12,036 nt of DNA from Caldisericota bacterium (GTDB lineage: Bacteria > Bipolaricaulota > Bipolaricaulia > Bipolaricaulales > Bipolaricaulaceae), in NCBI GenBank assembly GCA_013151115.1, contig JAADIW010000094.1, positions 1 through 12,036 on the forward strand, in the 5' to 3' direction. The notes beneath the pieces were generated by a model. The model was not told the DNA's origin. It did not search any database and saw only the letters and a program-made list of their open reading frames with translations. Every line of letters starts with the position of its first letter. Positions within the stretch are counted from its first letter, which is position 1. This document shows, piece after piece, positions 1 to 5,682 of this stretch. Position numbers and translations under genes: made by a program.

Positions 1-12
1 TTGGGGCGATAC

Positions 13-37
13 AAAAATCCTATCACAAAAGGGATAG
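13..37 (-). terminator. possible weak terminator after the minus-strand permease gene
   Basis: Read on the minus strand, CTATC (37-33) can pair with GATAG (24-20) around an 8-nt loop, and a run of five T (17-13) follows two bases later. It lies about 35 bp past the stop of the DppB-type permease. The five-base-pair stem is weak for so GC-rich a genome, so this is only a candidate. If real, it would end the unit after the permease and mean that no DppC gene follows directly. The rest of 1-71 shows no gene. Confidence 0.3.
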
Positions 38-71
38 CGCGGGCAAGCGCATGTCTCCGAACTGAAGTGGA

Positions 72-1037
72 TCAGCGGCCCGGGGCGTAGCGTATCCGGG
101 GATCCAGGAACCCGTACGTCAGATCGACGATCAGGTTGACGGCGATCCTTATGCCCACCGCTATCACCACCGCCGCCTGGACCAACGGGAGATCCCGGGC
201 GTAGACCCCCTGAACGAGGAGGCTCCCCAGCCCCGGCAGCCGGAAGAGGACCTCCGTGATGACCGCCCCGTCCAGTAACGCCCCCGCCGAGTTCCCGATC
301 ACGGTCACCACCGGGATCATCGCCGTCCGGAGCATGTCCCGGATCACGATCTCCGCCCGGGGGATGCCCATGGCCTTGGCGGTGAGGACGAATTCCCGTC
401 TCGCCGCCTCCAGCATCGAGGCCCGCAACATCCTGGAGATGGTGGCGGCGTGATCGGTGCCCAGCACCACCGCCGGGAGGAGCAGGTGGAGGAGCCACCC
501 CCATGGGTCCTCCCCGAAGGGCACGTATCCGCCCACGCCCCAGCTCCGTCCGAGCCCGATCCCGAACGCGATAATCAGGGCGATGCCGAGGAAGAAGTTG
601 GGCGTGGAGACCCCGCCCAGGGCCAACAGGCGGAACAGGTGATCCGGCAGCCGATCGCGCCACAGGGCCGAGACGATCCCCGCGGGGAAGGCCACCGCCA
701 AGGCGATGCCCAGCGCGAGCAGCGCGAGCTGGGCCGTGACGCCGAGCCGCGCGAGGACGATCCTCCCCACGGGCTCCCCCTGATAGAGCACCAGGGAAAC
801 GCCCAGATCCCCGCGCAGCACCTTTCCCAACCAGCGGACGTACTGGAGATGCAACGGGAGGTCGAGCCCCAGCTCGTGTCGCAACTGGGCCCGCAACACG
901 GGGTCGTCCCACTCCTCCTCGATGAGGGCGTCCACGGGGCCGCCGGGGACGATCCGGAGGAGGAGGAAGATGAGGAAACTCGCGATGAGGAGGGTGAGGG
1001 TCCCGAACAGCAGGCGCTTGAGGAGATAGGCCCTCAC
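72..1037 (-). CDS. ABC transporter permease, DppB/OppB type
   Basis: Inner-membrane subunit of a dipeptide/oligopeptide-type (family 5) ABC importer. It would form the translocation channel with a DppC-type partner. The 321-residue length is normal for the family. The N-terminal region has a first membrane helix at about residues 7-28 followed by PGGPVD, matching the family's conserved PGDP-type element after TM1. The EAA-loop that contacts the ATPase appears as EFVLTAKAMGIPRAEIVIRD, and the protein ends with the typical FLDPRIRY. The start is GTG at 1037, directly after the purine-rich GGGAAGGGGAGG, which serves as ribosome site. It lies 12 bp after the stop of the solute-binding protein gene, so the two are surely one operon. 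No DppC-type permease or ATPase is seen in the 71 bp that remain. The substrate cannot be told from the sequence; peptides, sugars and metal chelates are all carried by this family. Confidence 0.93.
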   Translation of the reverse strand: MRAYLLKRLLFGTLTLLIASFLIFLLLRIVPGGPVDALIEEEWDDPVLRAQLRHELGLDLPLHLQYVRWLGKVLRGDLGVSLVLYQGEPVGRIVLARLGVTAQLALLALGIALAVAFPAGIVSALWRDRLPDHLFRLLALGGVSTPNFFLGIALIIAFGIGLGRSWGVGGYVPFGEDPWGWLLHLLLPAVVLGTDHAATISRMLRASMLEAARREFVLTAKAMGIPRAEIVIRDMLRTAMIPVVTVIGNSAGALLDGAVITEVLFRLPGLGSLLVQGVYARDLPLVQAAVVIAVGIRIAVNLIVDLTYGFLDPRIRYAPGR

Positions 1038-1049
1038 CCTCCCCTTCCC

Positions 1050-2660
1050 CTAATCCCCGCCGAAGCCGGTCACGGCCTTGAGATGGAGGGTGCCGAGGAG
1101 ACGGACGGCGCCTTCGGCGAAACGGACCTCCTCACGCCAGGCGAGAAGGGTGTCCACCATCATGAGGTCGATGCGGATCACGTTCTCCACCAACATCTCC
1201 TCCATCTTCCATACGAGCTCCTTGCGTTTCCGCGGATCGGGCTCCGAGGAGGCCTCGTCCCATAGGCGACAGAACTCGTCGTGGCCCGGATGGGTGGGGA
1301 AGTATTGCGGCGGGAGGTCGGGGGTTTCGTGGTACCAATGGTTGTGGTTCGGGACTTTGTAGTAGCCGAAATGGAGCCAGCGGAGCACGGCGGGTATCCC
1401 GTGGGCGAAGTCCTCCACCGCGGCCTCCCAATCCGTGGTCTTGAGGGTGGCGAACAGGGTCCGCTTCTCCAGGGGGATAACCTCCGCCTCCACCCCGTAT
1501 TCCTTGAGCTGGGCCTGGATGAGCGTGGCGATGTCCACGAACCAACCCGTGTTCGTGGCGATTATCCTGAACTTGAGCGGCTTCTCGCCGCCGAGCTCGT
1601 AGTACCGCTCGAGGTACTCCCGTGCCAGCTCGGGATCGTGGAGCACCCGTCCCCGGAGCCGAGGGGAGAACCACTCGGAGTCGGGGTACCACGGGCCGTA
1701 CATGAGGCTGGCCATGCCGTAGAACACCTCGTCCCTGATCTCCTCGCGGTCGATGGCGTACATCATGAATTTGCGTGCCATCAGCGCACGTTGTAAAGCA
1801 CGTTCGTTTCCCACCTCGTCCCTCGTGATCCCGAAGGGGTGGGAGGCGAGGTTAAGGGCCACGTACTGGTGCATGATCCCCGGGATCCGCGCCACCTCTA
1901 TCCCGGGCGCGTCCCGCAGGGCGAGGAAATCCCGGGGGGAGACCCAGTCCACCAGATGCACGGCGCCGGCCAGGAGGGCCGCCACCTTAGCGGCCTCATC
2001 CGGGAAAAAGACGAACTTGACCCGGCTTATATCCGCCGGAGGGATCCCCTCCAGCCAGTAGTCGCCGAAGGGCTCGAGGACGATGTGGGACCCCTCCCTC
2101 CACTCCACGAACCGATAGGGGCCCGTGCCGATCGGTTTCCGCGTCAGGGGGCTGCCTTCCCCCGATCGGGATCCGGCGGGCACGATGCCGATGAGGGCCC
2201 GGGACCAATACTGGAGCGCCTCGGGGAACGGATACGTGAACCACACCCTCACGGTGTAGGGGTCGAGGGCCTCCACGCGCTCCACGGGGCCCAGGGCCTT
2301 ACGCACCGGGGAGGCGTTGTCGGGGTCGAGGATCCACTCGAAGTTGTAGACCACGTCCGCGGCGGTCAGCTCGGCCCCGTTGTGGAACTTCACCCCGCGG
2401 CGGAGGTGGAGGGTGATGGCGGTGGCATCGGCGTTGAACTCCCAGGCCTCACACAGGGAGTACTCCGGCAGCGGTTCCCCCGTCACGGAGAGCTCGACCA
2501 GGGGATCGTAGACGTTCTGGATGATCCAGGCCGAAGCGATGTCCGTGTACAGGGCGGGATCGAGGTTCCACGGCTCGCCGCTGATGCCGATCCGCAGTTC
2601 CCCCGCGGCCCCGCACGCCGTCAGCCCGAGAACAAGGACCGCACATATGCCGAACCTCAT
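1050..2660 (-). CDS. ABC transporter solute-binding lipoprotein, family 5 (DppA/OppA-like)
   Basis: Extracytoplasmic binding protein that delivers solute to the permease encoded 12 bp downstream. The 536-residue length is usual for the family. The N-terminus is a short lipoprotein signal: R2, a hydrophobic stretch, then the lipobox LTAC with Cys16 as predicted lipidation site. Family-5 features follow: LRIGISGEPWNLDPAL near the mature start, LHLRRGVKFHNGAELTAADV around residues 87-106, and KPIGTGPYRFVEW around 174-186. Residues about 438-461 are rich in His (NHNHWYHE, then HPGHDEF). The ATG start at 2660 is preceded by GGGGGGTGA (2672-2664), a good ribosome site. It is divergent from the EndoQ-like gene and shares an AT-rich stretch at 2724-2732, which probably holds its -10 as well. 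Its signal peptide differs from that of the second binding protein in this window (no lipobox there), so the two are anchored differently. The ligand is unknown. Confidence 0.92.
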   Translation of the reverse strand: MRFGICAVLVLGLTACGAAGELRIGISGEPWNLDPALYTDIASAWIIQNVYDPLVELSVTGEPLPEYSLCEAWEFNADATAITLHLRRGVKFHNGAELTAADVVYNFEWILDPDNASPVRKALGPVERVEALDPYTVRVWFTYPFPEALQYWSRALIGIVPAGSRSGEGSPLTRKPIGTGPYRFVEWREGSHIVLEPFGDYWLEGIPPADISRVKFVFFPDEAAKVAALLAGAVHLVDWVSPRDFLALRDAPGIEVARIPGIMHQYVALNLASHPFGITRDEVGNERALQRALMARKFMMYAIDREEIRDEVFYGMASLMYGPWYPDSEWFSPRLRGRVLHDPELAREYLERYYELGGEKPLKFRIIATNTGWFVDIATLIQAQLKEYGVEAEVIPLEKRTLFATLKTTDWEAAVEDFAHGIPAVLRWLHFGYYKVPNHNHWYHETPDLPPQYFPTHPGHDEFCRLWDEASSEPDPRKRKELVWKMEEMLVENVIRIDLMMVDTLLAWREEVRFAEGAVRLLGTLHLKAVTGFGGD

Positions 2661-2663
2661 CCG

Positions 2664-2672
2664 TCACCCCCC
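2664..2672 (-). promoter_or_regulatory. ribosome binding site of the binding-lipoprotein gene
   Basis: On the minus strand the bases read GGGGGGTGA, close to the GGAGGTGA anti-16S complement, and end three bases before the ATG at 2660. This supports the ATG at 2660 as the start. Confidence 0.6.
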
Positions 2673-2725
2673 GCTGTTGATTACCGCACGGGGGGGCGAT
2701 CCGCAAGACGGGGACCGCCCCGATA

Positions 2726-2731
2726 TATAAT
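2726..2731 (+). promoter_or_regulatory. -10 box placed for a leaderless transcript of the EndoQ-like gene
   Basis: A perfect TATAAT lies at 2726-2731, and the GTG start codon begins at 2739 after only seven bases (TCCACAC). A sigma70-type polymerase would start transcription at or within a base or two of the GTG. No Shine-Dalgarno sequence stands upstream, as expected for a leaderless mRNA. No good -35 is visible 16-18 bp upstream. The same AT-rich block (ATTATATA on the other strand) may supply the -10 of the divergent transporter unit, whose start is at 2660. The box is seen directly; the transcription start is inferred. Confidence 0.6.
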
Positions 2732-2738
2732 TCCACAC

Positions 2739-3971
2739 GTGAGGGTTATAGCGGACTTGCATATCCACTCGCGGTTCTCCCGCGCCACGAGCCGCGATAT
2801 GGACCTCGAACACCTGGCCCGCTGGGCGAAGTGGAAGGGGATCGACCTCCTCGGGACCGGGGACTTCACCCACCCCCAGTGGTTCCGGGAGCTCCGGGAA
2901 AAGCTCGTCCCGGCGGGCGAGGGGATCTACGAGTTCGGCGGGACCCGGTTCCTCATCACCGGCGAGATCTCCTGCATCTGGAGCCAGGACGGACGCCAAC
3001 GGCGGGTCCACTTCCTGGTGTTGGTGCCGAGCCTGGAGGACGCTGCCCGGATCAACCGGGAGCTCTCCCGGTTGGGGAACCTGGCCGCCGACGGGAGGCC
3101 GACCTTGGGGGTCCCCGGGCGTGCCCTCCTCCGGGCCATCCTCGGGGCCGCGCCGGGGGCCGCGGTGATCCCGGCCCACGCCTGGACCCCCTGGTACTCC
3201 ATCTTCGGCTCCAACTCCGGGTTCGACTCCCTGGAGGAGGCGTTCGGGGAGGACGTGGGGGAGATCTTCGCCATCGAGACCGGCCTCTCCTCCGATCCCC
3301 CCATGAACTGGCGCCTATCGGCGCTGGATCGGGTGGCCCTCGTCTCCTTCTCCGACGCCCACTCCCCGGCGAAGCTCGGGCGCGAGGCGTGCGCCTTCGA
3401 TCTCCCCGAGTTGGGTTACCGGGAGCTCGTGGCCGCGATCCGCGAGAGGGATCCCGGGCGGTTCCTATTCACCGTCGAGTTCTTCCCCGAGGAGGGAAAG
3501 TACCATTACGACGGACATCGCGCGTGTAACGTGGTCCTCCCTCCCCGGGAATCCCGGGCACGGGGTAACCGGTGTCCCGTCTGTGGCCGCCCCCTCACCG
3601 TGGGGGTACTACACCGGGTGGAGGCCCTGGCCGATAGGCCGGAGGGCTTTCGCCCGGAGGGGGCCATCCCCTACCGTTCCCTCGTCCCCCTGGAGGAGAT
3701 CATCGCCCAGGCCCTGGGGGCGAGCCCGGGGACCAAGCGTGTGTTCGAGGAGTACCGCGGGCTCGTCGAGCGCTTCGGGGGCGAGTTCGCGCTCCTCTTG
3801 GACCTCCCCGAGGAGGAGATCGAGCGCGAGATCCCGGGGAGGATCGGGAGGGCGATCCTCAAGGTCCGCCGGGGGGAACTCGAGATCCGGCCCGGCTACG
3901 ACGGCGTCTACGGGGAGATAAGGATCCCCCTGGAAGAGGAGGGCGGGCCGGACCAACTCTCCCTCTTCTAG
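2739..3971 (+). CDS. endonuclease Q-like PHP-domain DNA repair nuclease (TIGR00375 family)
   Basis: A 410-residue member of the EndoQ/TIGR00375 family. Characterised EndoQ enzymes nick DNA 5' of deaminated bases (uracil, hypoxanthine, xanthine) and abasic sites. The N-terminal PHP metallo-hydrolase domain is intact: DLHIHSRFS with D6, H8 and H10; GTGDFTHP with D42 and H45; E76 in TGEIS; H91; H147 in IPAHAW; and SFSDAH with D206 and H208. A zinc-binding segment follows, with C263 in ACNVV and C279/C282 in CPVCG, then helix-hairpin-helix-like residues (PLEEIIAQALG; IPGRIGRAI). The last five residues are QLSLF, the bacterial beta-clamp-binding consensus. GTG at 2739 is chosen because the first metal ligands lie at residues 6-10 and no other usable start precedes them closely; the next Met (21) would lose them. 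The gene is transcribed alone, divergent from the transporter unit and convergent with the PLP enzyme gene 37 bp on. The family call is firm; activity and substrate are inferred. Confidence 0.88.
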   Translation: MRVIADLHIHSRFSRATSRDMDLEHLARWAKWKGIDLLGTGDFTHPQWFRELREKLVPAGEGIYEFGGTRFLITGEISCIWSQDGRQRRVHFLVLVPSLEDAARINRELSRLGNLAADGRPTLGVPGRALLRAILGAAPGAAVIPAHAWTPWYSIFGSNSGFDSLEEAFGEDVGEIFAIETGLSSDPPMNWRLSALDRVALVSFSDAHSPAKLGREACAFDLPELGYRELVAAIRERDPGRFLFTVEFFPEEGKYHYDGHRACNVVLPPRESRARGNRCPVCGRPLTVGVLHRVEALADRPEGFRPEGAIPYRSLVPLEEIIAQALGASPGTKRVFEEYRGLVERFGGEFALLLDLPEEEIEREIPGRIGRAILKVRRGELEIRPGYDGVYGEIRIPLEEEGGPDQLSLF

Positions 3972-4008
3972 GGCCCCATCGCCGCCCGGCCCTCCCCAAG
4001 CGCGCCGC

Positions 4009-5484
4009 CTAGAGTTCCCTCAGCAGGCCGGTGCGCTCGTTGAACGCTTCGATCAGCCGGTCGATCTCCTCCACCTGCCGGTGGATCCGGTCCCAGTAAT
4101 CGGGCCAGTCGTACCACTGGGCCAGGAGCTCCTCGGCTGACTTCCCCATCTGCTCCACCCAGGTGTAGTACTTCAAGTTGTGGACGCGGCGCCGGTCCCA
4201 GTAGGTGAGCTCTTGGACCTTGTCGGTATCGATCCCCATGAGGAACCGGTGGTAATCGATGGCCGCCTGTTCGCGCGAGTAAGGCCCCAACTTCTCGCGC
4301 ATCTCCCGTAGCCGGGACCCATACAGCTCCATGGAGTCGGTGAACACGGTGAGGACCACGTCGCGGGAGGTGAGCTCGTAGTACTTGGCGAGCTTGATCG
4401 CCCCCACCAGGTTCGCCGCCGACGAGATCCCGAGCCAGTCGAGCCTTTCCACCAACTCCACCGGCACCCCCTGCTTCAGGAGGTAATCCTTGCCCTCCGG
4501 CTCGTTGAACAGCCGTATCAGTCTCATGGAGAACTCGTCGTCGATGGCCATCACGAGGTCGGTGTTCCGCACGTTGTGGATCCAAGGGACGTGTTTGTCC
4601 CCGATCCCCTCGATCCTGTGTTCGCCGAAGCCGTTTAAGAGGAGGGTGGGACACTGCCATGCCTCCCCCACCCCGAGCACCGCGTGGGGGAATCTCTCCT
4701 TGATGTAATCGGCGCACCCCAGGGTCCCGGAGGATCCGGAGGTGAGGAAGAGCCCGGCCAAACGCTGGCCGTCCCGCGCCTCCTCGCCGAAGACCTCCTC
4801 CATGGCGGGTCCGGTGACGGCGTAGTGCCAGAGGTGGTTCCCGAACTCGTCGAACTGGTTGAAGATCATCACGTTCTCGCGGGTCGCCTGGAGTTCCTTG
4901 CACTTTTGGAAGATCTCCCACACGTTGGATTCCGTCCCCGGGGTGGCGATCACCTCTCCCGCCACCTTGGAGAGCCACTCGAACCGTTCCCGCGACATCC
5001 CCTCGGGGAGGATGGCGATGGACTCACACGCCAGGAGATTCGCCACGTAAGCCCCGCCGCGGCAGAAGTTGCCGGTGGACGGCCAGACGGCCTTGTGGAA
5101 GGTGGGGTCGAACTGTCCGGTGACGAGCCGGGGGACCAGGCACCCGAAGGTGGCCCCCACCTTGTGCGAGCCGGTGGGGAACCATTTCCCCACCAGGCCG
5201 ATGATCACCGCGTCCACCCCGGTGAGCTCGGGGGGGAAGACGAGGCGGTTCACGGGTCCATACAGCCCCCCCTCGGGAACGGGCTCGTTCTTCCAGGTGA
5301 TGCGGAAGAGGTTCAGGGGATGGAGATCCCACAGGCCGATTCCCCGGAGGCGTTCCTTGACCGCCTCGGGGACGAATCGGGCGGGATCGCGCATCTGCCT
5401 GAACGTGGGGATCACGATGCCCCGCTCCCGGGCCCGCTGGGCCGTGCGCTCGAGCCTCTCCTCTATCACGGTAAGGTCGATCAT
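4009..5484 (-). CDS. PLP-dependent enzyme, tryptophan synthase beta/cysteine synthase fold (type II), substrate unknown
   Basis: A 491-residue fold-type II pyridoxal-phosphate enzyme. K108 in PTGSHKVGA is the likely Schiff-base lysine, comparable to the GSHK element of TrpB. STGNFCRGGA (136-145) matches the Asn-loop that binds the substrate carboxylate and cofactor. TSGSSGTLG (248-256) is the glycine-rich loop that would hold the PLP phosphate. The N-terminal ~85 residues and a C-terminal extension rich in Trp, Tyr and charged residues (YYTWVEQMGKSAEELLAQWY) go beyond the core and do not look like TrpB, threonine synthase or CysK. I therefore assign only the superfamily. The ATG at 5484 is chosen over an in-frame one at 5547 because AAGGAG lies seven bases before it. 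The gene stands alone, divergent from a peptide-type transporter operon with which it shares a palindrome between the promoters. An amino-acid beta-elimination, beta-replacement or deamination reaction would suit this setting, but that is inference. Confidence 0.85.
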   Translation of the reverse strand: MIDLTVIEERLERTAQRARERGIVIPTFRQMRDPARFVPEAVKERLRGIGLWDLHPLNLFRITWKNEPVPEGGLYGPVNRLVFPPELTGVDAVIIGLVGKWFPTGSHKVGATFGCLVPRLVTGQFDPTFHKAVWPSTGNFCRGGAYVANLLACESIAILPEGMSRERFEWLSKVAGEVIATPGTESNVWEIFQKCKELQATRENVMIFNQFDEFGNHLWHYAVTGPAMEEVFGEEARDGQRLAGLFLTSGSSGTLGCADYIKERFPHAVLGVGEAWQCPTLLLNGFGEHRIEGIGDKHVPWIHNVRNTDLVMAIDDEFSMRLIRLFNEPEGKDYLLKQGVPVELVERLDWLGISSAANLVGAIKLAKYYELTSRDVVLTVFTDSMELYGSRLREMREKLGPYSREQAAIDYHRFLMGIDTDKVQELTYWDRRRVHNLKYYTWVEQMGKSAEELLAQWYDWPDYWDRIHRQVEEIDRLIEAFNERTGLLREL

Positions 5485-5491
5485 CGCCACG

Positions 5492-5497
5492 CTCCTT
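5492..5497 (-). promoter_or_regulatory. ribosome binding site that fixes the PLP enzyme start
   Basis: The minus strand reads AAGGAG seven bases before the ATG at 5484. It is the best Shine-Dalgarno match for this gene and lies inside what would be coding sequence if the longer reading frame from 5547 were used. It therefore favours the shorter protein. Confidence 0.75.
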
Positions 5498-5537
5498 GTC
5501 GATCGCGGGTTGTCAGCCGGGGTCCCCGTCGCCGGCA

Positions 5538-5567
5538 ATGCTATCAAGTTGTTAGGCAGGCTGACAA
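5538..5567 (-). promoter_or_regulatory. putative promoter of the PLP enzyme gene
   Basis: On the minus strand TTGTCA (5567-5562) is a 5/6 match to a -35 box, and TAGCAT (5543-5538) is a 4/6 match to a -10 box, 18 bp apart. Transcription would start near 5531, giving a leader of about 47 nt. The -35 box overlaps that of the plus-strand promoter and one arm of the palindrome. The -10 box is weak, so the assignment is moderate. Confidence 0.4.
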
Positions 5568-5568
5568 C
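5548..5568. promoter_or_regulatory. candidate operator palindrome in the divergent control region
   Basis: GTTGTTAG (5548-5555), a 5-bp centre (GCAGG), then CTGACAAC (5561-5568): eight-base arms with one mismatch. A third copy of the half-site, GTTGTCAG, stands at 5509-5516. The right arm covers the -35 elements of both predicted promoters, where a bound regulator would block both. The size and symmetry suit a dimeric helix-turn-helix regulator such as a GntR- or LacI-type protein. No regulator gene is in this window, so its identity is unknown. Confidence 0.5.
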
Positions 5569-5590
5569 CTAGCCCATTTGACTTTATAAT
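5561..5590 (+). promoter_or_regulatory. promoter of the second transporter operon
   Basis: CTGACA (5561-5566, 5/6 to the -35 consensus) is followed after 18 bp by a perfect TATAAT (5585-5590). The predicted start near 5597 gives a leader of about 85 nt to the binding-protein ATG at 5683. The -35 coincides with the right arm of the palindrome, which suggests the promoter is repressible. Confidence 0.7.
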
Positions 5591-5619
5591 GGCGCGCGTT
5601 TTTATCAAAGGGGAAGGGG

Positions 5620-5664
5620 GTGATTTCATACCCATACAGGTCTTCAATTCGTCAAAACACCTAA
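5620..5664 (+). other. possible 14-codon leader ORF in the transporter mRNA
   Basis: A GTG at 5620 opens a short frame (GTG ATT TCA TAC CCA TAC AGG ... ACC TAA) that ends 18 bp before the binding-protein ATG. It is preceded by purine-rich AAAGGGGAAGGGG, which could serve as ribosome site. Such a frame can easily arise by chance, and no run of one amino acid typical of attenuation leaders is present. It is listed because of its position only. Confidence 0.15.
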
Positions 5665-5682
5665 GATTGAAAAGGGGGGAGC

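Larger units (their letters stand above)
5508..5569. repeat. perfect 11-bp inverted repeat with 40-bp spacer
   Basis: GGTTGTCAGCC (5508-5518) and GGCTGACAACC (5559-5569) are exact reverse complements separated by 40 bp. The left arm lies in the leader of the PLP enzyme gene, just ahead of its ribosome site; the right arm overlaps the -35 boxes of both divergent promoters. The pair could be a two-site operator allowing repression by DNA looping or side-by-side binding. It would not form a stem in the PLP mRNA if the predicted start near 5531 is right. Confidence 0.6.

Noticed and set aside
1839..2738. Long upstream extension of the EndoQ-like frame (up to 710 residues in total)
   Set aside because: The added part lies antisense to the binding-lipoprotein gene, is Gly/Pro/Arg-rich noise and is not part of the family. 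The PHP domain begins right at the GTG at 2739.
5485..5547. Longer N-terminus for the PLP enzyme from an ATG at 5547
   Set aside because: The AAGGAG ribosome site lies inside this stretch, exactly spaced for the ATG at 5484. The extra residues look non-coding and overlap the promoter and inverted repeat.
5643..5671. TTCAAT/ATTGAA stem in the leader of the second transporter operon
   Set aside because: Six mostly A-T pairs across a 17-nt loop would be unstable, and the partner overlaps the start of the purine-rich ribosome site only slightly.
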